Part shown: positions 1 to 11,239 of the stretch, in pieces
Numbering within the stretch: position 1 is the stretch's first letter
Layout of the letters: each line of letters opens with the position of its first letter
Origin: Vesta saturnalis
Taxonomy: Eukaryota; Arthropoda; Insecta; Coleoptera; Lampyridae
DNA length: 64,000 nt
Assembly: GCA_036346205.1 (NCBI GenBank)
Contig: JARFJB010002198.1
Location: 3,348,501 to 3,412,500, forward strand
Direction: 5' to 3'
Notes under the pieces: model-generated
The model's input: the letters and a program-made list of their open reading frames with translations, nothing else
The model's database searches: none
What the model was told of the DNA's origin: nothing
Made by a program: the position numbers and the translations under genes

Positions 1-154
1 TATGTCTGTACTTTATTTCTATGCAATGTACAAAATCGAGGATGCATACCACTCGTACTTTTACATTTTATGGCAGGTAATGATTGGAAGGGTAAACTCT
101 ATTTGACATTCGTTGTCACATTTACAGGTGGGATTGAATCGAGGGTGAAATTTA

Positions 155-1385
155 ATGATTTTCGTTGTAATATTTCTAAATCAAAACTCAATAACTCGGA
201 AACGGTTCAATTTAGGTACATTATGTGTAGTTCAATATTCGCTTAGAATTGAAGGAAAACTTGAAATATGCAATAATATAGAGGGGGGTCCACTTCAAAA
301 ATTCAACTTTGATGTGCCACGGCTTTATGACCGACCCTGTAAACTGGAGGTTTCAAGTGACGAGTCTTTCGAAGACTACTCTGATTCCAGTTTTGACTGG
401 AATGGCCATGAAAGTAGTGCTTCAAGTGGTCCAGAAACTGACAACAATAGCTTGGAGTTACAAGATAATGGTATTAACCCAGAGCTAGCTGCTGCTGTAT
501 CAGTTGCGGCCACTCCATCGTTACAAGAAGATATATCCGACGTATGGAATAAAGTAGACTGTTTCCAACTGACCTTTGATATTCACTTTTCCAGAGATGC
601 ATGGATCAATGAACATCCAGATAAATATCCGAAAAATAAAGTTTCTTACACCACACCACGTTTATTCAATGTTCTTAGTGTGATTACAAAGACACCAATA
701 GTAATGCTGAACAACACTAAAATAGTAAGGTATTTACATGATATGCTAGAATAAACAAGTAGAGACCTACCGATAATGCTGAGATGCGTACATTTTTGGG
801 TATTGTTTTACCATGAGACTGGTAAAATACCCAAAAATTACAGATTACTGGTTCGGGAGTCGTTTGTATAAAACCAGCTTATTCATAACATAATGAGGCG
901 TAACAGATATCAGTTATTGCGGGGATATATCCACTTTGCAAATTATGAACAATCTGACAAAACAGATCGTTTTTACAAAATACGTAAAATATCCAATATT
1001 CTGCAAACAAAATGTTTCGAAAACGCGCTTCCTGGCGAACCTCTGGTCGTTGATGAGTTTATGGTCCCTTTTATTGTTTAGACAATATATACCAAACAAG
1101 TGATACCGGTATGGACTCAAGATATTCAAATTGTGTGGCACGCTTGGTTTAACGTACAGACTATGCACACCGGTCAAAAGTTTTGGACGGCTCATGGGTT
1201 TAGCGGAAGAAACTGCTATGGATATTTGTGACCACTATCTAAATCAAGGAAGGACCGGTGTCACTGATAATTATTACACCTGACTTCCATCAGCAGTACA
1301 TTTATTGCAAAAAAACGCACATTTACTGGGAACGTTGCGAAAAAAAGAAAGGACTTCAGTAGTAAGATTGGAGACTTTTGGAACA
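155..1385 (+). pseudogene. piggyBac-type transposase relic 1
   Basis: Degraded cut-and-paste transposase of the piggyBac family (DDE_Tnp_1_7). The first 200 codons are open and hold a serine- and acid-rich N-terminal region typical of the family. After a stop at 752-754 the similarity continues in shifted frames. Around 893-1081 the segment reads NRYQLLRGYIHFANYE then DRFYKIRK and PLVVDEFMVPF, which is the family pattern leading into the first catalytic aspartate (VDEFMVPF). Near 1255-1340 a frame gives VTDNYYT and an LLGTLRKK-like stretch, matching the block around the second aspartate. Several stops and frame changes show it is dead, and the C-terminal third is missing. No TTAA-flanked inverted repeats were found, so the element's ends are unknown. 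The family call is firm; the boundaries are approximate. Confidence 0.8.
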
Positions 1386-1392
1386 CACCACA

Positions 1393-1620
1393 ATTCCAAG
1401 GTCCCAGATTATTAAGGTTAACACAATCTCAAGGTCCCACAGGACCAAGGTCACAAAATAACTAGGTCATGTTTATACACTACTTTCCCAAGGTCACGCA
1501 TTTTCAATATTACCACAGCTCCAAGGTGAAACAACATACGTAGGTCAGCAACACTTTATACATTCTCAAGGCTATTTGCGCACCCTACCTACTCAGATAG
1601 CCATCTCACTTTTTCAAGGC
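1393..1620. repeat. AAGGTC-rich spaced repeat
   Basis: A non-coding stretch directly after the piggyBac relic with CCAAGGTC or TCAAGGTC-like words at irregular 25-60 base spacing, including two perfect CCAAGGTCA (1445-1453 and 1488-1496). The same word dominates the subterminal repeats at 41.3, 50.5, 51.6 and 59.6 kb. It may therefore be the decayed end of a related virus-like element whose genes lie at 2.6-17.9 kb. The link is inferred from motif sharing only. Confidence 0.45.
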
Positions 1621-1624
1621 TTGC

Positions 1625-2580
1625 TCATGTAATTTTTTACACTTCTCTGATAGCACACTTAGAACGAAAGTAAAAAAAGATAATGATGTGTTAATATATT
1701 TATTTGTTGTATGTACAAATGTAATCAGTGTATTATTCAGATATATGATTTTCTCTAGGAATAACACCTTTTGATTCAGTACAAGTGCAAAAATCTGTAT
1801 CATTACAACTGAGTGGATGTGGTGCAAGTAATTGAGCGTACGTGCAGTGTGGTACCCATCGGAGATGTTCCTGTAGCGGAGTGTCAGATAGTCACCATTG
1901 GTTTAATCGAACTCCACACATGAAGCATTCAACCGTATCGTCGGAAGATGCTCCTCGAGAGGACTAACAGATGTTCATCAGCGGTACATGATGCTATACC
2001 ATCACAGCGTCATTGATATATTTGAGCATATGCAACGTGTGGTGTGTACCTCTCTGTCTGTCTGTCTGTATGTATGTCTGTCTGTCTGTACCTCTGTCTG
2101 TCTGTCTGTCTGTTTGTCTGTATGTATAGTAATCGCCGCGCTCAGTCAGTTAGTGTCGGTCTGGCAACCTCTTCGACAGTTTCCAGTATGTTCTCCAGAT
2201 GTACAATTGCGTGATCATATCCACTTAGTATAGCTAGGCTTATAACACTGTCAGTCAAGATATAATGTTACAAGTCTAGTGTGAGCCCGGTCGAGCTGCT
2301 CTTTAGAGAGCTTTCCGTAATCACATCATAATTCCGGACGAATGGCACTATGGTTGTCAGCTGTAAAGAAACAAAGAATTATTAATATAAACAAAGTAGT
2401 ATCAAGGGAATATATACCGTGAATGTGAGACGGCCCCATGTGATGATGCCATATGCGTAGAATAGGCAGTACCACCCAGCGATACGAAACGAAGAATTGC
2501 GTTGAGTGGCACACATAACGTTGAATAGGGGTGGAAGCATACTGCGATCAATAGTCATAGGGATGTGTGTAGCCCAAAAC
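1625..2580. other. Unassigned stretch with (TCTG)n
   Basis: No gene recognised. A (TCTG)n-like microsatellite with TATG interruptions lies at about 2054-2127 and makes a spurious cysteine/leucine-rich open frame. The rest shows no motif that I can name. Confidence 0.5.
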
Positions 2581-2585
2581 TAGTA

Positions 2586-4117
2586 ATCATCAAGTTCTTC
2601 GCCGTGATTGTCGCGCATGTCGTCGTCAGCGTTTTCGTTATTTCCGTGATCCTGGACCTGCGGAGCGGCGTTTGGAGCCCTACCATTGTCGTTTTTCTCG
2701 TCCTGTATGCTGTTATGTAACTGTTCCTGTGCACTTAGTTATACTACGTCTGACAGTTCTTGACCGCTACGTTCCAGTTGTTGCATGTTTTTAGTGAGAG
2801 TGTCCATAAAGTTGTCCTCATCGCTACTCTCTTCAACGATGATTCCGTTAGAAAAGTTAGTACGTGTTTCGCCAAGTAGTCGCTGTTGGCGTAACGTGTC
2901 ATTGTCGTAGTCGTCGGAATCATAGCTGTAGGTAGGGTCCATGTCTACGTCGAAGTCATAGTCACCAGTGTTGAGGTAATCGTTCCTAGCACAGGAGGAA
3001 CTTACTCCCTCAACACTGGATGATATGCTGAGGAAGTCATCACTATCATCGGTATGTTCATCTAGCTCAATAGGTAGTGGGGTGTCCTCGTCACTGATAG
3101 TAAAGACTAGGAATTGGCCAGGTCAAGTATTAGTGTATCCGCATCAAGATTGTAATCTTGTAGAGAGTCCAGGACTACGGTCGTCAGTTCATAAATTTCG
3201 TCGCCGCTGGATGGGGCATCAACGTCAATAAGAGCGGAATATACAGAACACTAGGAGAAGAGGGTGAGGAACCCTGAGGTGTGGGAGTTGAAGAAGTCAA
3301 CGTGTTACACGTCAAACCGCACTAGGCGTCGTGTATGCTTACTAATGTAAGCGTTGCCAAGCCAGCTAACAGGGAGATGCGTGGTCGAAATAATGAGTAA
3401 AATAAATGATTAATACGCTCAAACACCTACACCGATATTCAAACAGCTCAGTCCGGGAAAATATGTCTCTAGGCGCCACCACAATCGAAACTTTGCTAAA
3501 ATAATTGTCTTAAGCTGGATGTTAATTAACCCTACCTGATTGTGGAAAGTAGGATTGTGCTTACTCAGTAAACTCTCACACGAGGGTCCTACAACAAACA
3601 CTCGTCCAAAACAATTCAATTCAAACTCAAATATATTTAGTACTACCCAGGTTATTAAAAACTTTTTGAATACACCTCGTATACCAAAATTTTCACTACA
3701 AAATTTATTACTCAAATTTAACTGCATTCACGTAACCAACAGTTATATTTTCTACGTATCCCTCGTATACATATAAAGTTAATTTTCTACTTATTAATGA
3801 ATAAAATGCTTCTTCATTCAACATCTCACATACAGGGTGCGTCAACGCAACCTGACAAACGTCAATTGGATAGGAAACCTGAGGTGTGGGAGCTGGCGGG
3901 AGGTTGGGGAGAGGAGTTGAGGAGGCTAGCGGTATGAAGTCGAAGGGATACAGGAGTTTCCCAGGCGATGGAGAACGGGGAGTAGCATCAACCTGTAAAA
4001 AAAGAAATAAAACGTTAGAACTGTATCAATAATGGAATTATAATTAAAAAACATAAGCCTTGTTGGTTCTTACCTGGGGAGATGATGGGGAACTTGCTCT
4101 TGAAGTAATTCTATGTT
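2586..4117 (-). pseudogene. Spliced acidic/proline-rich ORF, virus-like element
   Basis: A broken minus-strand gene of unknown function. A coding-like exon ends in SSPSSPQ at a canonical donor (intron 4073 down to 3993, GTAAGA ... TTTTTTTACAG). The frame then continues with proline/serine-rich sequence (TPRSPSPGK, PPAPTPQ). After a roughly 600 bp insertion, more of the frame is seen: an acidic stretch (DEHTDDSDDF, YDSDDYDND, EESSDEDNF) to about 2739, a stop, then an asparagine/aspartate-rich tail to about 2586. At least one frameshift lies near 3110-3130. The hAT terminus at 4124 cuts it off upstream. Composition and splicing resemble the accessory ORFs next to the polymerases at 9-10 kb and 45-46 kb, so I infer that it belonged to a virus-like element. 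No homologous domain is recognised. Confidence 0.45.
3288..3892. mobile_element. Unclassified 605 bp insertion with 15 bp direct repeats
   Basis: CCTGAGGTGTGGGAG occurs at 3273-3287 and again at 3878-3892, bracketing about 590 bp that interrupts the acidic/proline-rich ORF. The interior is AT-rich, with no transposase or tRNA-like head. Near its right end is TACAGGGTGCGTC, reminiscent of Tc1/mariner-type termini. A 15-bp target duplication would fit a retroposed sequence, but a small tandem repeat of the coding sequence is an alternative. Confidence 0.35.
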
Positions 4118-4123
4118 CAGCAG

Positions 4124-6960
4124 CAGGGCCGGCCCTAGACATTTTGGCGCTCCGGGCAAAACTTGAATTTGGCGCCCCTCTCCGTTTATTAAAGTAAATC
4201 GCATGCTCCCATAACATAAAAGTCAAGAAAACGTTGAAAAAATTAAATAAAAAAACATTTTATTGAAAACTCGATCATTAGGTAACAGGTATGTAACAGA
4301 TAAGCAATTTACCACTAAGGTAAAATAAAATAACAAAAATTAAAATGAACTAATGCTTACTAATATCCTATAATATAAATGAATGCTAACTAACCAAAGT
4401 ATTTAGAATGCCTTTTTCTAACTTTTCTTTCGGCAAACTCACGAACCAGTGATTTCAAGTCTAATTTGTCACTAATTTGGTGTTCTATAGCTATCATTGC
4501 CAATCCATTGAGACGATTTTGCGTCTGCATCGTTCTGAGATAATTTTTATTATTTTTAGTTTTGAAAAGCTTCTTTCCCTGAAGCCACAGTGACTGGCAA
4601 TGTAAGTAGGATTCTTAATGCTATACTGAGGTTTGGTGCAAGTTTAAGTGTAGCGATAAACTTGAGGACTTCAACGGGTTTCCTTTTTGTTAATAATGAC
4701 GAAACAATGCTTATTTCATCGGCCAGTTCCAGGGCGTTAAGATCGCTTGAATTTCCATCAGTTAAAACTACTTCCAAATCTTTGCAATAAGCCAGTAGCT
4801 CATTTCTGCGCATGTCTTTTAAACCAAAAATATTATACAAAAGCTGAAATAATTACTGTGAGTATTTAGCAAATTATATCTGGTTTCAAGGCATTTATTG
4901 CTTGATCTACAGTGTGAAAGAAAAGTTCTATTTTATATTTTTGTTTGAGGTCTTGAACGGGTTCATCCGGGCCCTCATACAAAACGTTTCGTGTTTTGTT
5001 TCTGATACGATGACGTGGTGTGGTGGCTTCGAAATTAGCTTCCACGTCCACCTCTGAAGCAAGCTCGGTTGCTTCTAAAATGATGCTTTCAAAAGCTTCA
5101 TCTGATCTCAGATTTTCAAAGAAGAGTTTACAGTTGTTAAGCGTATCAATAGCTTGTGATATATCAAAATGTACGGTTTGCAAAAGTTTGCTGATGGGAT
5201 TAATGCGACTCAAAATTTTGTACCAAATCACAATAGAGCATATAAATTTGAACTGCTTCAAATTATTTAATAATCCGCTAGCCTCGTCTCTAATCATATT
5301 ATCGATTTCTGGATCTTCATAAATACTGTACAAAGCATCGTAAATTGGTCCAATTTGAAATCGCAGAGCTTTTAATGAGTCTACTCGACTTTCCCATCGC
5401 GTATCACTTAATGGTTTTAGGGTATAACTATCAATATATTTAGTAATATTGCCCAACGAAAAGTTGACGAAGCAAAAATGTATATAACTTTTGAACAATA
5501 TTGAAGAAGTTTGCAGCCTCAAACGAGGATTTTGCCATATCGTTTACAACCAAGTTTAGCGAATGACTGCTGCATGGAACATAAAATGCTCTGGGGTTTA
5601 TATTTCTGATTCTTGTTTGTACTCCCGATTTTTCTCCTCTGGAACCATTGTCGTACCCTTGACCGCGCATGTTCTCTACTTTAAGCTCATTTTTCTCTAG
5701 CTCTTCTACTAAAACCTCCGATAATTCCGCAGCTTTTGATCTCTCAATGGGTAGAAAACCCAAAAAGTTTTCATTGATTATCACTTGAACTTCAGACTCT
5801 GATTCTTCTATGGAAACATATCTTGCCATAAATGTCATCTGTTCGACTTTACTTGCATCAGGAGTACAGTCGAGAATCACAGAATAATACTTGGCCTTTT
5901 GAACTTGTTCAATGATGTGGCGCTTTATATTGTCATGCAACAAATCAATTATTTCATTTTGTATAGTTTTTCCTAGATATGTAGCTTTGATTTCTTCTTT
6001 ATTAAGAACCCTGCGAACGTGTTCCTCCATTTTGGATCAAACTCAGCCAATAACTGAATGAACTTCAAAAGTTTCCATTATTGTGTTCATAGAGTTTATC
6101 TGTTGTTCCTCGAAAAGCTAGAGATCTCTCACCTAGCATTCTAACGACTGATATAATGCGTAAAAGAACTTCGGATCAGTGATTTATCTCAGAATCAATG
6201 AGCCTCTGAGAAACTGCATCTATTGTTTTACCCATTTTCAACCGTTGCTTTAATTCAAGCCATGATTTTAAACAATCAATATGCGTTTTACCATTTTCAT
6301 GATGTGCTAAAGAGTCTCCTAAATGCTTCCAGTCTTTAAATCCTCGATGGCCAAGAGCGCTAGTGCTAGATGGGGCAGCAAAAGTCGACATGGAAAACAA
6401 TACAAGACGTTTTGAAATAAGGAATATACCATCCATTCTCTTAAAACTTGTTCTCCATTTTAAGTGCTTTCTTGTAATATTTTGGTGAGAATCTTCTATG
6501 TTGATCATCATAAGGAAAATCAAAATTATACAAAGGTGCAGCTGGACCACGTTTAACCAAAAACTCTATCTGCTTCGCGCATGATTTCGGGCCATAATCC
6601 TGGGTCAGAAGAGATAATTGGGACTGTAGTCTCTTCTAAATGTTTTTCTGAGGTCTGCACAACTTGCAGTTTTTATTTTGGAACTGCACGGAACTGCATC
6701 ACTACTCAACAAACTCGTTTGAGGTGAATTAATTAGCTCAGCAATGCTGACGTTTGCGTCAAAGGGGATTCATATCGGGAAAGTCAGTATCCAGGTGCAT
6801 GTGCTGGGCGTTGTTTAAATGTTGATCGGTAGTGGAGCGTTGAGACTACCCTCTTTCAAAAAGTTCTGCAGGGCACCTGACTGTTTTGAAGCTGTGTTTG
6901 CTTGTTCAATCTCCGCTTTTAAATTGGCTTCCAGAGGTTTTTCTTAGCATCAGACATTTT
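4124..6960 (-). pseudogene. hAT transposase relic (ZMYM1-like), with one terminus
   Basis: A nearly full-length hAT transposase on the minus strand, related to zinc-finger MYM-type protein 1-like proteins of insects. In order: an MSDAKK start region near 6960, a TTF-type zinc-finger block (FKDWKHLGDSLAHHENGK..H, about 6250-6350), the catalytic-core segment with VILDCTPDAS and RGQGYDNGS (about 5640-5900), the PCSSHSLNLVVND motif, DTRWESR, and the C-terminal dimerisation segment NRLNGLAMIAIEHQ ending at a stop near 4390. Frameshifts separate the blocks at about 6560, 5500 and 4860. At 4124 the sequence CAGGGCCGGCCCTAG looks like a hAT terminus; no matching inverted end was found beyond 7 kb, so the 5' end is lost or diverged. 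It inserted into the older acidic ORF. Confidence 0.82.
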
Positions 6961-7075
6961 GGTTTCTGAAACCAATTATCAATCCGTATAACATGTATAT
7001 TAAAAAAAAATTAAGCAAACTAACAACATTTTCGTAAAGGAGAGTAAATAGGCTTTGATGTAAATTATAAAAATA

Positions 7076-7287
7076 CAGAGTGTCCCATCAAAGTTTTTTG
7101 CGAAATCGGCCTTTGAAAATCGTCAATTTTGTTTCTCCTATTTCAGGTAAATTTTAAAACTTGGCAACACTGTCAAAAAAAAATTTAAAAAAAATGATGA
7201 AGTTCTGTGAAAACCGCACATCGATACCATTTATCGTTTTCGAGTTATAAGCAGTTAAAATGTGTCAGTTTATAGATGGACACCCTG
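7076..7287. mobile_element. Possible short mariner-type MITE
   Basis: CAGAGTGTCCCATC after TA (7074-7075) and GATGGACACCCTG before TA (7288-7289) form imperfect 13-14 bp inverted ends around 212 bp of AT-rich non-coding DNA. CAGGGTG-type ends with TA duplications are typical of Tc1/mariner-derived MITEs. Similarity does not extend far inwards, so the call is tentative. Confidence 0.4.
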
Positions 7288-7299
7288 TATAATAAATTG

Positions 7300-8950
7300 G
7301 AATTTGGTATACATTTTAGGCAAGGCAACTAAAACTCAATATTAAGAGCAATTTAACCGATGACAATACCCACAGGGTGATGCCCCCCCTTGCTTACTGC
7401 AACGCTTCTAACCCCTAATAATTCGAAAAATAAAATCCTAATTCAATTTAGAAACTTTTATGTTTCCAGTGTTATTTAGGACAAATGTGCGGTTTTTGAG
7501 ACACATTTAACAGTATACCTATAGAAAATTAAAATAATAGTAGAAAAACAGCGTAAAATGACCATGTTTTTGAACAGTTTTCAGCATTTATCTCGAAAAC
7601 GGTACATTTGTCGTAAATAAAACCATAGACATAAAAGTTTCTAAATTGAATGAAGATTGAAAATTTTCCCAAAAATGTATCACCCTGGGACTACTAATTC
7701 TAGTACTACTTGTACGCGATTTTGAAAATGAAAATTAAAAACTTACCTTCACAAAGACAAACGCACTCACACTGGACAATTTGCAATTGCACAAGCACTT
7801 TTTAAAACTTTTGTACAATAATAAAAAAACTATTTTATTTCGACGGCCGAAGTCTAGTAGCAAATAACGCATTGTTTTAAGTCAACTTCCTTATATAGCA
7901 GTTAAAACTCCTGTGACATCTTGTTTCGGTTGGTTTCAAAATTGGTACAGACTTGTAGATTCCTATTGTAAGTGTTGCCAATGCCAGAGCAGGGACCGAA
8001 AACTTTAAATTCTTGAAAAGCGATAGTTGAGTGGTTTGGTCATGATGAATTGAACTCAACTAGATTTTGCTTAATGCTTAAATACATATATTAAATTTAT
8101 AATGTGCTTAGAAATAAAATGATGATTGATAAAAGAATAACTTTTATTTTTACGTTAGTGCATTTTAAAAAGCTTTGATAACTTATTTCTTTTATCAAAT
8201 TTATTTCGTTTGTTTATCTGGTACTGTCACGTTACAAACAACACTGCACGTTCCTTTTTAGTACTCGAAATCGATAACAAATTCCTATTTATAAAGGTAA
8301 AATTAAATCTGCATCGATAACCGAATTGAAATTAATTCATCCAAAATTATGAAAATAAGGTGTTTAGCGTAATTAAGAACGGTTCTTAAATTTAAAAGTT
8401 TGAGGTGAATACACGTAATACCTTTATAATCTGTTTAATTTATGTACGTGTTTTATTACAAAACATGCATCTGCACTTTTAGAATAAAACATACCTCGTT
8501 CTTCCACACCACGGTTTACTTACGCTTACGTTAAGATTAAATGCGTTCTCTATAGTTAAATATTTCGTTCACTTTTTATTTAATTAGTGACGGATAAAGC
8601 CATTTTAAAGTTGTTTCGATTGCTCGCGAAGGAGCCTGACTAGACGCGACTCTAACGTTAGGACAAGAACAAGCCTTCCTTGATGATTTTCACTAGATTT
8701 GTCGCGATCTGTAATAGTATGATCGAATAATTTCTATTGTTTTAGTTTCTCTAAATATAGGTGTTTCCCCCACTAAAAACAACGTTTTTCATGCATTTTA
8801 GAAGACATTTTTCAAGCTCTTTTAGGACTTGTAAATTTTTCAAAAGCTATTTTGTGAACTTCGAATAATTGTCAATAAATTCTTTAAGAACTTGTGAAAT
8901 TTTCAAAAGTTATTTTGTGGGCTTTTATCTTTTGTATACTAATAACAGTA
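7300..8950. other. AT-rich stretch, nothing recognised
   Basis: No open frame above background and no transposase motif. Two loosely similar, partly inverted blocks containing CCGCAC and TCGAAAACGG lie at about 7200-7260 and 7480-7610. Probably decayed repeats or intergenic DNA. Confidence 0.5.
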
Positions 8951-8954
8951 ATCG

Positions 8955-10022
8955 CTTTTAGATTCAGTAAACCCAATTGTAGCCGCCGCCGTAGTGGAGA
9001 ATATTGCGTCAACCGTCAACAGATGTAAGAAAGCGTTTTCAAGTATTTCTGCAACAGATGAGTCAATTACGTTATTTTGCTTTCAGGTACGTCACGAGCA
9101 TGCGTAGATTATGATCGTTCCGTAGCGGCGGGTGGACGAGTGAACGTCATAATCCACGTTGTGATACTACCACGGGATGACACTCCCATCCTGAGGAGGT
9201 TGCTGGGAGACCGACCTCATATGGATCAAGCACAGGATGAAGGTAATGCTGCCGGTGACCTGGTGGAGAGCGGACAGTATTTCGACCTAGATGACTGTGA
9301 AGTAGCGTTGCGGTTTTTGGATACACCACTCCAGCGAACGATTTGAATGTGGTATTATCACGTACGCACGAGCAGGCAGACGTGGACGAAATACTGCTAA
9401 CCCTACAACCTGTACGTGAGCCGTATGAGAGGATGCAGTCACCCGCGAGTGGAGATCAGGTAGTATTGTGCCATGTCTTAAGTCCTGGCTGCATTGCAGA
9501 GTTTGGGGATGGGTGGTCTCCAATTGCGGAGGATCGTTCAACGTCAAGCTATGTAGCGCTGCCGGAGCTGGGAGAGAGGTATCTCATACTACTCTGCCAC
9601 CTACACGCGTTGTAAATGAGCAATCGTCCACATCTGCAACATATGCAGAGGGAAGAATAGTAGGGAATCCATTTGAAGGTGTTCTGAGTCCTGTTTCTAC
9701 CGTAGAATTTATGGAGGAGTGGTAGTACAGTAGTTCTACGGCAGGAGGAGAGGCCAGGGAGCACAGTCCTATGAACTCTTCGATACAAGTCGAGCAAATG
9801 GAGGAGTCATCAGAGAATATCCTCAGTCCTGTGTGTGCTGCTGATTTTATAGATAATAAATGGTCGCTAAATGACTTAGCAGTATCTAGGAGTCCTGCAG
9901 CACCCATAAAATACTTACCTGCGCGATCACCGGTGAGGGATATAGTGGAAAACGCAGTATCTTCTCAGAGTGTATTGAGCCCTAGATGCGTTGCAGAGTT
10001 TCTGGAAAACAGTTGGGGGTAA
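8955..10022 (+). pseudogene. Degraded ORF with four LSPxCxAEF repeats
   Basis: An unrecognised gene broken over three frames. A likely splice acceptor (TTTGCTTTCAG) sits at 9087. The coding-like frame then runs through a region rich in aspartate and glutamate, shifts near 9320, again near 9470-9590, and has a stop near 9723 before ending at 10022. Its distinctive feature is a repeated motif: VLSPGCIAEFGDGW (about 9475), VLSPVSTVEFMEEW (about 9680), ILSPVCAADFIDNKW (about 9820) and VLSPRCVAEFLENSW (about 9970), spaced roughly 50-70 codons apart. The conserved core is hydrophobic-L-S-P-x-C-x-[AV]-[ED]-F followed by a tryptophan. It lies upstream of the polymerase relic on the same strand, so it may be an accessory or structural gene of the same virus-like element. 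No known domain is recognised. Confidence 0.5.
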
Positions 10023-10177
10023 TACCTTGCTTCCATCCCAAAGCACATGGCTGGGTGAGATACATTGCTGGGTAGAATATGTGTGCTCAGAAACACTCTA
10101 TCCCGACCATTATTGTTATTGTTTCCTTACTCGTACACTACTCTACCCCTCAACCTGATATATATCCATCATACATA

Positions 10178-11235
10178 CAGGGTGTGCAAATAGTATTGCA
10201 CCAAATGGGATTATGTAGAAATGGTTTGACATTTAGATTTGACATTTGTTGGGGTTAAAACATACATAAATGCCCATATTTTAATACGAGTTTCGTTTGT
10301 TTTGTGCGACTGGTGTTTGTCAGAGGCAGCCATCTTGAATTTTTTAAATTGCAACCTAGGTTGAGTTTGGTATCATTTGACAGGTAATTAATTTAGAAAT
10401 ACACTACGGTATATCATAAGCCTATTTATTCTAAAATAACGAAGAAAATTAAAAAGGCAAATTAACTTTGTAGAGGAAACATTTTCTGGACAAAAGGCTG
10501 TAAATAAATACAACTTATAAAAATTTCATTCAAATGTAACATTTCTGTGTTCTCTACTGATTGATATCAATTTTAGCCATTTCTAATACTTTTTATCGCT
10601 TTTCTAACTGATAGTAAATACTACAATACGATATTATCATAAGCTTGTTTTTCTCATGTAGAGTCGCATGTAAAATACGGTTTGGTTTCTGTGGAAATAA
10701 GTGTGTTTATTTATTTATTTATTTATTTATTTAATAGGCCAATAACATAAGATGAATTAAAAGCTCGAATTAGAATTGCGATCACAGACATTCCTCCGGC
10801 ATATCTGCAGAATGCATTGGGTGATTTTGTTGATAGACTTAGATATTGTCAAGAAGCGAATGGAATTTGAGCAGTTATTGTGATTTTCATCAATTAAGTA
10901 ACTCACTTTTCTTGTTCAATTCTTTTTGTTTTACTCACTTGAACTATTTGTTTAATATTTAAATTTCCTTCGTAATTTTAGAATAAACAAGCTTATGATA
11001 TAGCGTGCTGTACTTCTAAATCAATTACCTGCCAAATGACACCAAACTCAACCTAGGTTGCCATTTAAAAAAATTCAAGATGGCAGCCTCTGACATACAC
11101 CAGTCGCACAAAACAAATGAAACCCAGATCAAAATATGGGTATTTATGTATTATTTAACCCCATCAAAGGTCAAATCTAAATGTCAAACCGTTTCGACAT
11201 AATTCCATTTGGAGCAATACTATTTGCACACTCTG
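10178..11235. mobile_element. Non-autonomous mariner-type element with 250 bp TIRs
   Basis: Flanked by TA (10176-10177 and 11236-11237). The ends, CAGGGTGTGCAAATAGTATT and its imperfect complement, begin inverted repeats of about 250 bp that hold AACCTAGGTTGAGTTTGGT and a TGCGACTGGTGT segment in both arms. Inside, 10749-10868 translates to LKARIRIAITDIPP...ALGDFVDRLRYC, the C-terminal tail of the DUF4817-plus-DDE transposase family also seen at 37.5-39 kb and 52.6-53.5 kb. A (TTTA)n tract lies at 10706-10735. The element is thus an internal-deletion derivative keeping only the transposase tail. Confidence 0.75.
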
Positions 11236-11239
11236 TATT

